From CAVVIO01 sp963748095 (GTDB lineage: Bacteria > Bacteroidota > Bacteroidia > Bacteroidales > UBA10428), in the NCBI GenBank assembly GCA_963748095.1, contig CAVVIO010000045.1, positions 16,170 through 80,169 of the forward strand: DNA of 64,000 nt, read 5' to 3'. The position numbers and the translations under genes are program-made. Shown here one piece after another: positions 40,801 through 50,490 of the stretch; the stretch's first letter is position 1, and each line of letters starts with the position of its first letter. The notes beneath the pieces were generated by a model. That model saw only the letters and a program-made list of their open reading frames with translations. It did not search any database and was not told where the DNA came from.

Positions 40801-42829
40801 TCGGGGTCAATGGATTTAACGGGAACCTGGTATTCAAATACCTGGATGCGGATGTAAAGGGAACACAGGAAAATAATTACATAGCTGCACGATTAATTAT
40901 ACCGGGAACCAGCTGGAGTAAAACCACTACTGTTGATGATGTGGCAAACACCATCACCTTTAATTATACAGGAACTAACAATCTGAGCGGTGAATACACA
41001 GCAGGTCTCGATGCTGCCTTCCCCAATGATGTACCTATATATACAACAAATTCCGATGGTAACTGGACTGATCAAACCATCTGGACACAAACCGGTGGTA
41101 CAACATACCCATGTCCTCCGGGCGGACCCAATGGATTTATAGTAATTATAAATCACGAAGTCACAGCCAATAATGACTATTGTCTTGCTTACCGGACTAC
41201 TATAAATGGTAAACTGAAAATTGTTTCACCCTATTTCGGACATAACCTGGGAACCGTGGACGGAAACGGTACTTTATATCTTGAAAACGGTGTAATACCT
41301 GCCGGAAGATATACCAGTTTTCTGGATTGTACCAATAACGGGACAATCGAGTATGGAGGCTCGGGAACCTATACTATCATAGCCGATCTGTTTAGTAATA
41401 TTCCTAATTTAACTTTTTCGGGAACCGGGACCCGTGTGTTACCCAATAAAGATCTGACAATCTGCAATCGTTTAATGATTGATGGTCCCACATTGGATAA
41501 TAGTATTAATAACCGGAAACTTACCATTCTGGGGACAATGGAACGGTATAATACTGGTGCATTTAAAAGTGGTACCGGTTCGGGCGCCACAGTTGCTTTT
41601 GCAGGAACCTCAGCCCAGACAGTAGGTGGAAGCCTGGGTGACTTTACAGGGACCAACGCGTTCAATAATCTGGAGATCGCTAATAGTTCAGGTTTGAGTA
41701 TAGATACAAACGGGAATATTGAAGTAAAAGGCAACCTTTTACTTACCAACGGATTGATCAACACCACTTCGACAAATAAATTGACAATAACCAATACAGC
41801 TATTAACTGCGTTTCTCCTGCTGGTGGTAGTTCATCATCGTATGTTAATGGTCCGTTGATAAAAATGATCAATCAAAGTGATAACTTTCAGTTTCCGATT
41901 GGAGATGCCTCGAATTTAGGAAATAAACTGACCATCTCCTCTACACAAACCGGACCTGTATTATGGACAGCAACTTATTACAATCCCAATACAAATACAA
42001 CTTATACAACGCCTTTAACGGCTGTTAATACCAAGGAATATTGGAACATTGTTCCGGCATCTGCAAGTCAGGCGATTGTGAATCTTAAGTGGAATTCCTA
42101 TAGTGATTTAACGCCGTTAATGACTCAGAATGGTTTGTCAGACATGCGTATAGCTGAATATAATGTTCCAAACTGGACAGAAGTGACTTCAATCGCCAGT
42201 GGAGATAATATGAACGGTAGTGTAGAAACCTCTTCCAGAATCGCATTTCCTGTAACGGGAAACCAAGTTACTGTAGCCTGTATAAATACAACAAAACCCA
42301 GGGCGAGTCTGACACCAGCAGGTCCTGTATGCGGAAGTGCCGGCATACCTGTTACATTTACGTCATCATTTGCTATCAACTTAAATTATACAATTAGTTA
42401 CAAACTGAATAATGTTGCACAAACCCCGATAACCATTTCATCATTGCCATATACTCTGCCAACACCAACCCCTGGTACTTATCAGCTTACCAGCTTTACA
42501 TACAACAACGGGGCTGGTACAGGGGTTGTTGATGTGGTGCCGGTCATTACATACGCAGTGCCAACCACGGCTAATGCCGGAACCGATCAGTCACTGTGCG
42601 GACTAAATAGTACAACCCTGGCAGGAAATGCCCCTGTAGTGGGGACAGGGCAATGGACAATAACAAGTGGTAGCGGAGGTACGGTTGTCACTCCAGGTGC
42701 TGCGGGAAGTACATTCAACGGAACAAACGGATCATCCTATACATTACAATGGACAATTAGCAATGGTACCTGTACATCATCAGATAATGTGATAATCGCA
42801 TTCCCGTTAAATCCTGTTACACCACCGAA

Positions 42830-43600
42830 TTTTACTACAAGTTCAAGCAGTGCATGTCAGGGACAAAATAACGTAATTTATACGGTGCCCAATGATCCTT
42901 CTGCATCTTCCTATAACTGGGGTTACAGCGGAACAGGTGTTACTATTAACGGCACAACCAATTCGGTGGCCCTCGATTTTGATAATACGGCCACAAGCGG
43001 AACAATAAGTGTTTCCACAACAAACGGATGTGGCACCAGCGTGACGGATCTGACACTGGATGTAACTGTTAATCCGCTGCCAACACAACCAGGCGCCTTT
43101 ACCACCAGTTCGGCTTTGGTATGCATGGGCGATACCAATGTAATCTATTCGGTACCTAACGATCCGACTGTTAATTATAACTGGAATTATAGCGGGACTG
43201 GTGTAACAATTAATGGTACAACAAACCTGGTGGGTCTCGATTTTGATATATTGAATGCTTCAAGCGGAACGCTTGGTGTTACAGCATCAAATAGTTGTGG
43301 AACCAGTGCTGCACGGACTATAGGAATAACAGTCAATCCTGTACCGGCACCTTTAATTGCCGGGGACACAAATGTATGCGAAGAGGCTGAGATTGTATAT
43401 ACAACCCCGGTAAATGGAAGTAATACCTATAACTGGTCAGTTAATGGTGGAACGATAACCAGTGGACTAAATACTAATAGTATCACGGTTACCTGGAGTA
43501 CATTAAGCTCTGTGGGAACCATCAGGGAAATTGGCACTGTAAATGTAACAGAAACTACACCAGCGCCTGCAAATTGTGCTTCCACCACACCCGATTATAA
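42830..43600 (+). repeat. Tandem PKD-like domain repeats at the adhesin C-terminus
   Basis: Two units of about 80 residues are strongly alike (both contain NVIY-x-VPNDP, YSGTGVTINGTTN, LDFD and N-x-CGTS), from about 42835 and 43085. A third, more divergent unit (from about 43355) contains NVCEEAEIVYTTP and NTYNWSVNGGTI. The third unit directly precedes the terminal tail. Confidence 0.85.
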
Positions 43601-43850
43601 TGTATCTGTATACCGCAAGCCGGAAACCGGCCCGGCTTATCATATTCCCAATACCAATTAATTTTTACAGCCAAAATTACAATTATTAAAAAATTTGCAT
43701 AAATAAATAGGTCAATTGGTCAAATATAAGTAACCTATTGCCGAAAATTACGAATAAAGACACAGATAAAACGACCGCGAATAAAGCGATCGGATACTAT
43801 TAAAACAGAAAATAAAAAAATAAATGATTATTAATTTAAACAAAAGTGTT

Positions 43851-44799
43851 ATGAAAAAAGTGAACTTAGTAAGAATGTTTTTTAGTGTTGCCATTGCAAT
43901 GCTTGTAGCCAGCAAATGTATCTGCACAGAGTTGCTGGTGGTACTGATTATGTTGTTTATGATACATTAGTAGCTGCACCAAACGATGTAGAATATGTAA
44001 CTGTTGGGGCTAAATTGGGATATTATGCTTTACCAGATCCTATTTATCATCCTAACTATAATGCCGGTGGTAGTTGGGCATTAACAACTGGTTTTACATG
44101 GAACTGGACAGCTCCTACAGCTCCTGCTGCTCCTACCATTACTCAATCGGGTGACTGCCAACTATGTTGAAATTACTTATCCTTCTGCAGGTAATTACGA
44201 AATTGACGTAGCAGAGCAATCATCTGCTGCTTATGGTGGATGTGCTGATGATACACCTAACAAAATGTATGTAACTGCTATTGCAGCTCCTACTGCACAA
44301 TTTTCAACTGCTGATGTTACTACAGGTTTATGCGGTGATCAGGCAGCAGCACGCAATTGCAATGGCTATAACTGAAGCTGCTCCTGATGCATTAGCTGGA
44401 TATGCTTTTAAAATTACAGAAACTGTTGATAATATTGATAATGTTGGTACAGTTACAGCAAATGTTTCAACTACGGATGTTGAGAATTTCGGATTAGCAG
44501 CAAAAGCTAAATCTGGTACCACTGGATTTGCAGGTACATCTCCGAATTTCACTTATACTTTTAATTCAGCTGCACTGACAGTTCAGAATGGTGAACGTAC
44601 TCAATATACTTATACACTTGCTTCAACTACAGGTGTTACCGGTACTGGTATTGTTTCTGCCATTTCGCAGAAATCTGATTATTTGGCCGGTCAAGTAAAT
44701 GGTCAAGCTTTTGGTGCAAAAACCACGGTTGTATTTATCGTTAATCCTGCACCTGCAACCGGTCCTATTTATCATATTGCTAACGACTTTGCGTATTAA
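43851..44799 (+). pseudogene. Small Ala/Thr-rich secreted protein with P-A-T-G-P-I-Y-H-I tail, several frame breaks
   Basis: I do not recognise the family. The ATG at 43851 starts a signal peptide (KKVNLVRMFFSVAIAMLVAS). By removing four single bases (about 43914, 43928, 44154, 44353) the frame reads ...ASNVSAQVAGGTDYVV onward as one 314-residue chain ending NPAPATGPIYHIANDFAY. Without these repairs only pieces exist. Codon choice is unusually uniform (mostly GCT/GCA, GTT, ACT, GGT), unlike the neighbouring adhesins, suggesting high expression. The middle is rich in Ala, Thr and Val with predicted beta-strand character. It sits between the giant adhesin and the type B T9SS protein. A major subunit of a surface layer or fibre is an inference. 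Confidence 0.7.
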
Positions 44800-44882
44800 T
44801 CAGTTTTGAAGTAGATAGAATAAACTTCTTTTTATTAAACAAGAAGAAATTAGTATCTGACTTATAACATTGCATTGGCTAC

Positions 44883-45893
44883 ATGAATAGGATTATAACA
44901 CTAATGTTCATATTACTGGTTACTGTAACCGCGCACGGGCAAAATTTACCTTTTGCCTGTGCCGGCAGCAGGGCCGGTTATGGAGTTACGGGAAGCCCTA
45001 ACTCCACTTTTATATGGACAGTAGAGGGTGGGAAAGTAGTCAATGATTATAATGATACTATAGTAGTAGATTGGAATAACACCAGGGGTGAACATAAAAT
45101 TTCGGTTGTGGAAGTTACTGAATACAATTGTATCGGATCCCCGGTAGAAGCACAGGTAGAAGTTAGAAAGCCAGATGTGAATCTGGGTGATGATAATGTT
45201 GAGATTTGTGCTGATCAAAGCCATGAATTTGATGCCGGAAACAATTATGTACAACCGGTTGCTTATATATGGCAGGATAGTAGTATGTCCGAGACTTATA
45301 CTGATGATAAAGACGGTATTGTGTGGGTAAGGGTAACAGATGGTGACGGATGCGTGGGATATGATTCCGCAGCACTTGTTGTAAACCCACTTCCGGTTGT
45401 TGACCTGGGGAGGGATACTTCGTTATGCGGAGAGGCAACTGTGGATCTCGATGCAGGATTTTTCAGTACTTATCAATGGTCAACCGGTGATATCGTGAAT
45501 CCGATCAGGATAGGCGCTAACCATAGTTCCAATGATACCATAAGTGTTCTCGTCACTGATGATAAAGGATGCCAGTCCAGTGATACAGTCATTATATATC
45601 GGTGTATGGTTGATAAATATTTTGCTGATATGCCAAACACCATTACACCAAATAATGACGGGCAAAATGATACATGGGAAATTCCCAATATTGAACTGTT
45701 TCCGCATGCTGTGCTCGAAATATTCGACAGGTGGGGACGTTTAATATACCAGACCAGCGATATAGTAGGTCACCCATGGGATGGACGATCAGAGACTGGC
45801 AAGAAGATGCCGATGGATTCGTATTACTATGTGATTGATTTGAAAGTTGACAATGCAGATCCGCTTGTAGGTACAGTAAATGTGATACGATGA
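44883..45893 (+). CDS. T9SS type B sorting domain protein (gliding motility-associated C-terminal domain)
   Basis: 336-residue exported protein. Signal peptide MNRIITLMFILLVTVTAHGQ. Domain 1 (about 21-95) is PKD-like with STFIWTVEGGKVVNDYNDT and ends in VEVRKP. Two further Ig/PKD-like domains start at VNLGDDNVEIC and VVDLGRDTSLCG. Residues about 249-336 form the type B CTD (MPNTITPNNDGQNDTWEIP, LEIFDRWGRLIYQT, WDGRSETGKKMPMDSYYYV), the signal that directs export by T9SS and pairs with PorP/SprF proteins. The PorP/SprF gene lies 145 bases downstream. Domain 1 resembles the last domain of the giant adhesin. Confidence 0.93.
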   Translation: MNRIITLMFILLVTVTAHGQNLPFACAGSRAGYGVTGSPNSTFIWTVEGGKVVNDYNDTIVVDWNNTRGEHKISVVEVTEYNCIGSPVEAQVEVRKPDVNLGDDNVEICADQSHEFDAGNNYVQPVAYIWQDSSMSETYTDDKDGIVWVRVTDGDGCVGYDSAALVVNPLPVVDLGRDTSLCGEATVDLDAGFFSTYQWSTGDIVNPIRIGANHSSNDTISVLVTDDKGCQSSDTVIIYRCMVDKYFADMPNTITPNNDGQNDTWEIPNIELFPHAVLEIFDRWGRLIYQTSDIVGHPWDGRSETGKKMPMDSYYYVIDLKVDNADPLVGTVNVIR

Positions 45894-46038
45894 TGAATAT
45901 TATCAAAATGGATTGAACATTCAGCATGAACTTACGTAAATGAGTTATGTGTGGAATTTTCAACTATTTAAATTGTGATGATAAAAACTAAAAATTGTAT
46001 CTTAGGATTGGCCGAAGGTTTGAATAATTGGATTTAAA

Positions 46039-47055
46039 ATGGGAAGAATAAAATATATACTGTTGTTTTTAAGTTTATGTGGTTTTTCTGCAAGTGCGCA
46101 GCAATTCCCTGTATACGATCAGTATATGATGAATGCATTCCTGTTAAACCCGGCAGTTGCAGGGCATGAGGGGTACACATCTGTAAATCTGACAACCAGG
46201 GTTCAATGGCTCGGATTAAAAGATGCACCGAAAACCTATGCTTTAAGTGCGCAGACAAGGCTGCTAAAAAACAGTTTTATTTCAAGCCGTGCCTCTGTAC
46301 GTTCCCGCCAGCGGATGAAAAGCCGTAGCGGACGTGTAGGATTGGGAGGTTACCTTTTTAGTGACCAGAATGGCGCTTTTAACCGTACAGGTTTTCAGTT
46401 AACCTATGCTTATCATCTTACGCTTAGCAGATCGCAATTATCTTTTGCAACTTCATTAACCGGTTTTCAGTTTAAGATCAATCCGGATAAAATATACCTG
46501 CTTGACAATGCAGACGCTTTGTATAACAGTTCCAGAAAATCTTCCTTTATTCCTGATGCAAATTTTGGGATTTACTTTTCCAACAGGAATATATATGCAG
46601 GTTTTTCCGTTCAGCAATTATTTCAGAGTAATTTTAAACTGAGCGATTCACAGGGAATTAAATTTGAGATGGTCAGACATTATTATCTCATGGCCGGATA
46701 CCGGTTCGATATGATCGATTTCCTTTATATAGAACCATCCTTCCTTTTTAAATCAACCGAAGCATTCAATGCTCAGGGAGATATCAACGTGAAATTCTAT
46801 TTTAAGGAAGATTACTGGGCAGGTATCACTTATCGCACTGGTGGGGGTTATGAGGTTTCCGATAAGTCGTTGGGAGGTAAAGGTTCTTCTATTATTATCA
46901 TGGGCGGTGCCCGTGTCGATAAATTTTATTTTGGCTATGCTTTCGATTACACATTAAGCAGCATTCAACGTCACAGTATCGGGTCTCATGAATTAATGCT
47001 GGCAGTTAAATTTGGTGACAACGCCCGCCGCTATCGCTGGCTGAACCGTTATTAA
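46039..47055 (+). CDS. PorP/SprF-family type IX secretion outer-membrane protein
   Basis: 338-residue outer-membrane beta-barrel protein. Signal peptide MGRIKYILLFLSLCGFSASAQ, then the family hallmark QFPVYDQYMMNAFLLNPAVAGHEG. The repeated amphipathic strands with aromatic ends (YLIEPSF-type) and the C-terminal part (GSHELMLAVKFGDNARR) fit PorP/SprF. Members are needed for surface delivery or attachment of their type B partner, as SprF is for the gliding adhesin SprB. The gene directly follows such a type B protein. Confidence 0.93.
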   Translation: MGRIKYILLFLSLCGFSASAQQFPVYDQYMMNAFLLNPAVAGHEGYTSVNLTTRVQWLGLKDAPKTYALSAQTRLLKNSFISSRASVRSRQRMKSRSGRVGLGGYLFSDQNGAFNRTGFQLTYAYHLTLSRSQLSFATSLTGFQFKINPDKIYLLDNADALYNSSRKSSFIPDANFGIYFSNRNIYAGFSVQQLFQSNFKLSDSQGIKFEMVRHYYLMAGYRFDMIDFLYIEPSFLFKSTEAFNAQGDINVKFYFKEDYWAGITYRTGGGYEVSDKSLGGKGSSIIIMGGARVDKFYFGYAFDYTLSSIQRHSIGSHELMLAVKFGDNARRYRWLNRY

Positions 47056-47070
47056 TCTTCCACTGGTTTT

Positions 47071-47934
47071 TTAATTTTTCTGAATTTTGTCAAGGTAACT
47101 TTTGAATGTGCCCGGTGTAATAGTATGTATTTCGTACTTGTAGCTTAGCAGTTTTACAAGTTTTCCACTCCCGTCATATTCCCGGTAAATATTCAAACTA
47201 CCGTGCGGATAATATTTATATTCCATGTGCTTTAATGGTTTATTATCATTACCGGTTACTACTTTCTTAACAAGTTGCCCCGAATCGTTATACATGTAAT
47301 TTGTGAGAATTTCCTCACTGTGCCCGTCACGATATTTTTTTTGGTTGATTTGCTGATTTAAAAGGTCATTATTATAACTAATAGTTTTTATCTCCGATTT
47401 TAAATCAGAACCAGAACGGGATTTATATTTGTACGATTCTTTGATTGGTTTTCCCTGCAGATTATAATAATACCTTGCTGAAACGTTGACTTTGTTATCG
47501 TTATTGAATTGTTTACAACTGAGTTTTTTCCCGTCGGAGTAATTGTAAATATTTTTCTGATATTCAACAATACTATTGCCTGAATTTTTAAATATGGCAT
47601 CTTCTGTTTTATTACCAAAATTATCATAAGTGTACTTATTCAGACATTTCAACGAATCTGAACTTGAATAACATTCTTTGGTATATAGTCGTGAATCTTT
47701 ATAGAAATACCATATGTAAGAACTTAACTGGTGCAAACTGTCATCGAAAAAATACTGCCGTAACACATTGTCATTCATATCCTTCACTGTTTGACAAATT
47801 ACCCAGTATTTAGGGGTATGTTTACCATTAACGATTTCCTGCTTATATTCATAGATAACTTTTACTGAATCTTTCTGGGCAAATGAATGTGCCATCCAAA
47901 ATAACACTACAATCAGTACGCTTAATTTTTTCAT
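47071..47934 (-). CDS. Secreted YD/RHS-like repeat protein of unknown function
   Basis: 287 residues with signal peptide MKKLSVLIVVLFWMAHSFAQ. About six imperfect repeats have the form K-x-Y-x-Y-N/D-x-x-G-x (for example NKYTYDNFGNKTED, TNYMYNDSGQLVKK and MEYKYYPHGSLNIY), as in YD-repeat or toxin-wrap-like secreted proteins. It ends convergently 15 bases from porP. Exact function is unknown. A lipobox is not present, so it is probably periplasmic or secreted. Confidence 0.7.
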   Translation of the reverse strand: MKKLSVLIVVLFWMAHSFAQKDSVKVIYEYKQEIVNGKHTPKYWVICQTVKDMNDNVLRQYFFDDSLHQLSSYIWYFYKDSRLYTKECYSSSDSLKCLNKYTYDNFGNKTEDAIFKNSGNSIVEYQKNIYNYSDGKKLSCKQFNNDNKVNVSARYYYNLQGKPIKESYKYKSRSGSDLKSEIKTISYNNDLLNQQINQKKYRDGHSEEILTNYMYNDSGQLVKKVVTGNDNKPLKHMEYKYYPHGSLNIYREYDGSGKLVKLLSYKYEIHTITPGTFKSYLDKIQKN

Positions 47935-47977
47935 TAGTTAGGTTTTTATTTAATGGTTACGAGTTAACCGGTATTGT

Positions 47978-49225
47978 TTAGTTGCCGGAGCAATGTATTT
48001 TTATAAGATCTTCTGCCGGCTTGTAGCCAAGATCGAGGGCCTTATGCAGATCATCACAGCCATCCATATAGTTTGAAAGGTTTATATATGCCACTGCCCT
48101 GCTGTAATAAGCTTCTGCGTAATTCTTTTGCAATTGTATGGCTTTATCGTAATTATGGATCGCTTTCTTATAATCTTTTAGATATCCATACGATATTCCC
48201 CGATTGAAATAAGTATATGCAGAAGTAGAATCCAGATCGATTGCTTCGTCGAAATCGAGTATAGAACCACTGTAATTTTGTTGCATCGACTTAATGAGTC
48301 CTGACAACTGGTAAGCATGAGCATTTCTATCATCCAGTTTTATCGATTGGTTCAAGTCGCTGGCAGATTTATCATACTGTTGCTCATTAAAATAGGATAG
48401 AGCCCGGTTGTAAAATGACTTGGGAAGTTTGTATTTTTTCTTTATGGCCAATGAGAATTCATCAACAGCCTGTGGGAAGTTGTTGAGTTGTGCCAGTGTT
48501 ACACCTTTATAATAATGGACTTCCGGGTTATCATTATTAATGGATAAAGCTTTGTTAAAATCATCCAGTGCGCCATTAAAATCTTTCAGGTTTAGTTTCA
48601 GATTCCCCCTTTTATAATAGGCATCAGCATTATTAGCGTCCAATTCGAGGATTTTATTATAATCGTGAATAGCGCCCTGAAAATCTTCCATTTTCGTTTT
48701 TGCGTCAACGCTTCCTTCGTAAGCTTCAATATTATTCTGGCTAAGACTTTGTGCTTTTTTATAATCATTGATAGCCCCGGTGTAATCTCCCAGGTTCGCA
48801 AGGGCAATGCCCCTGTAATAATAGGCATCGGCTTGTGTACTATCAGCATCTACACTTTTTGTAAGATCACTTTTTGCTTTCTCAAATTCTTGCTCTTTGA
48901 TGAAGATTTTACCCCTTGTAAGCAGTGTTTTTGAATTGGTACTATCCAGATTGTATGCCTGTGTGATATTTTGAAATGCATTTTTATAATTTTTCAGTTG
49001 ATAATACGCATCAGCCATATTAATATAAGCATCGGTGTAATTTTTGTTCCACTTCAGTGATTTTTCAAAATAGGTTATGGCGCCGTTAAAATCATTGTTC
49101 TTTTCTTTCAATATTCCTTTTTGCAATTTATTTTCAGCAATTTTATTTTTTGAAAGGAACAAAATCAGTATTGCGATAATTAATACAATACCAATTGTTA
49201 ATACGATTTTGAGTGATAATTTCAT
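47978..49225 (-). CDS. Membrane-anchored tetratricopeptide-repeat protein
   Basis: 415 residues. One N-terminal membrane helix (about 5-26, IVLTIGIVLIIAILILFL) is followed by about ten to eleven TPR units from residue 40 to the end, with the usual A-x-x-x-Y/F-x-x-R-G pattern (for example NADAYYKRGNLKLNLKDFNG and AYYYRGIALANLGDYTGA). A protein-interaction scaffold in the periplasm or at the membrane is likely. It starts 43 bases upstream of the YD-repeat gene on the same strand. Confidence 0.87.
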   Translation of the reverse strand: MKLSLKIVLTIGIVLIIAILILFLSKNKIAENKLQKGILKEKNNDFNGAITYFEKSLKWNKNYTDAYINMADAYYQLKNYKNAFQNITQAYNLDSTNSKTLLTRGKIFIKEQEFEKAKSDLTKSVDADSTQADAYYYRGIALANLGDYTGAINDYKKAQSLSQNNIEAYEGSVDAKTKMEDFQGAIHDYNKILELDANNADAYYKRGNLKLNLKDFNGALDDFNKALSINNDNPEVHYYKGVTLAQLNNFPQAVDEFSLAIKKKYKLPKSFYNRALSYFNEQQYDKSASDLNQSIKLDDRNAHAYQLSGLIKSMQQNYSGSILDFDEAIDLDSTSAYTYFNRGISYGYLKDYKKAIHNYDKAIQLQKNYAEAYYSRAVAYINLSNYMDGCDDLHKALDLGYKPAEDLIKIHCSGN

Positions 49226-49404
49226 ATATTTAACTTTTAAGTATTATTCTAAAATAAGCATTAAAAACAACCAATTTTGCATGGTGTTAAATTTATTCTT
49301 AAAATGTTTCAAACACTAAAATAAAAGCTGATGTAAAACTATTAATTAAATTTAGAAAAAATTTACTCCATAAACACATATCTATTATTAATATTACTTC
49401 GCAA

Positions 49405-50442
49405 ATGAGATCAATAAAACTTACCGGAATCCGTGCTATGGAAATGTTTGATATTCCTGAACCCTTATTGGTAAATGATTCGGATGTGTTGATAAAGATG
49501 AAGTCATTAGGCGTATGCGGAAGTGATATTCATTATTATACATCAGGCAGAATAGGTAGCCAGGTGGTTAGTTTCCCGTTTACGGTTGGACACGAATGTT
49601 CCGGAATTGTAGAACGGGTAGGAAAGGCTGTCAGCAGGTTAAAACCGGGAGACCGGGTTGCAATCGATCCGGCCATGCCTTGCGGAGAATGTGATCAATG
49701 TTTATCAGGACGTCACCATACATGCAGAAAACTAAAATTTTTAGGATGCCCGGGACAGGCAGAAGGTGCCTTGTCAGACCACCTGATTATGCCGGAATCA
49801 AGTTGTTTTAAGGTGCCGGATAATTTAAGCTATGAACAGGCTGCACTTATCGAACCGCTTTCAATAGGTGTTTATGCAGTACGACAATCGATCCCCATGA
49901 AAGATGCAAAAGTGGGAATCCTGGGTTTTGGCCCGATAGGTATGAGTGTTATGTTGGCTGCTTTGGCTAAAGGTGCCGGAAAAATATTTGTTACGGATAA
50001 GATTGATGCACGCCTTTCTCTTGCAGAGAAATGTGGCGCTTATTCTGTTACCAATGTTAACCGCTACAATGAAGTTCAACAAATTACAAAGGAAGAACCG
50101 TTATTACTGGATGTTATTTTTGAATGCTGTGGCCAGCAGGAAGCTTTCGATAATGCTTTCCAATTATTGAAACCGGGAGGTAAACTAATGTTAGTTGGTA
50201 TTCCTGAATTCGATCGCTGGTCTTTCAGTGCAGACCTTGGACGCAGAAAAGAAATAAACATACAACATGTCCGCCGGCAGAACGATAGCGTGGTGGATGC
50301 CATTGAAATGGTTTCTTCCGGGAAAATTGATATCAGTAAAATGCCTACTCACCATTTCAAGCTTGAAGAATCGAAAAAAGCTTTTGATATGGTTGCAGGC
50401 TATCATGACGGAGTAATGAAAGCCATGATTGAATTTGACTGA
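49405..50442 (+). CDS. Zinc-dependent medium-chain dehydrogenase (sorbitol/L-threonine dehydrogenase-like)
   Basis: 345-residue cytoplasmic NAD(P)-dependent alcohol dehydrogenase. Catalytic zinc ligands are Cys38 (LGVCGSDIHYY) and His63-Glu64 (VGHECSG). The structural zinc is held by Cys93, Cys96, Cys99 and Cys107 in MPCGECDQCLSGRHHTC. The co-factor motif is VGILGFGPIGMSVML. Cys38-GSD-I-H-Y-Y resembles polyol dehydrogenases. The substrate is not determined. A role in feeding the pentose pathway at the left end is possible but the gene is 42 kb away. Confidence 0.9.
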   Translation: MRSIKLTGIRAMEMFDIPEPLLVNDSDVLIKMKSLGVCGSDIHYYTSGRIGSQVVSFPFTVGHECSGIVERVGKAVSRLKPGDRVAIDPAMPCGECDQCLSGRHHTCRKLKFLGCPGQAEGALSDHLIMPESSCFKVPDNLSYEQAALIEPLSIGVYAVRQSIPMKDAKVGILGFGPIGMSVMLAALAKGAGKIFVTDKIDARLSLAEKCGAYSVTNVNRYNEVQQITKEEPLLLDVIFECCGQQEAFDNAFQLLKPGGKLMLVGIPEFDRWSFSADLGRRKEINIQHVRRQNDSVVDAIEMVSSGKIDISKMPTHHFKLEESKKAFDMVAGYHDGVMKAMIEFD

Positions 50443-50490
50443 TGCTTTTTGATTTAATAATTGAAGAGTAAATAGGATAATACTGCGAAA

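Larger units (their letters stand above)
33883..43661 (+). pseudogene. Giant T9SS-type surface adhesin (about 3,258 residues) with beta-helix blocks, PKD-like repeats and P-E-T-G-P-A-Y-H tail; two frame breaks near 38646 and 38741
   Basis: Secreted adhesin/fibre protein. The chosen ATG (33883, MIGKTHLYKKL) gives a long signal peptide ending in VSTSVFSQ; ATGs at 33823 and upstream are possible. Four blocks each open with a G-x-W-x-x-x-x-T/I-W module (about 34055, 35450, 38360, 41055) followed by long Asn/Thr/Gly-rich beta-helix-like repeats (x-L-T-x-x-G-x-L patterns). Near the end come three PKD-like repeats (from about 42830) and the tail YRKPETGPAYHIPNTN. The frame shifts twice, each by +1: ..STAF then TFPSGDFSDFNLNGG, and ..GALYI then LPASVTSYGN. 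Removing two single bases restores one chain. Nine consecutive G at 34843-34851 lie inside the coding region. Confidence 0.82.
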
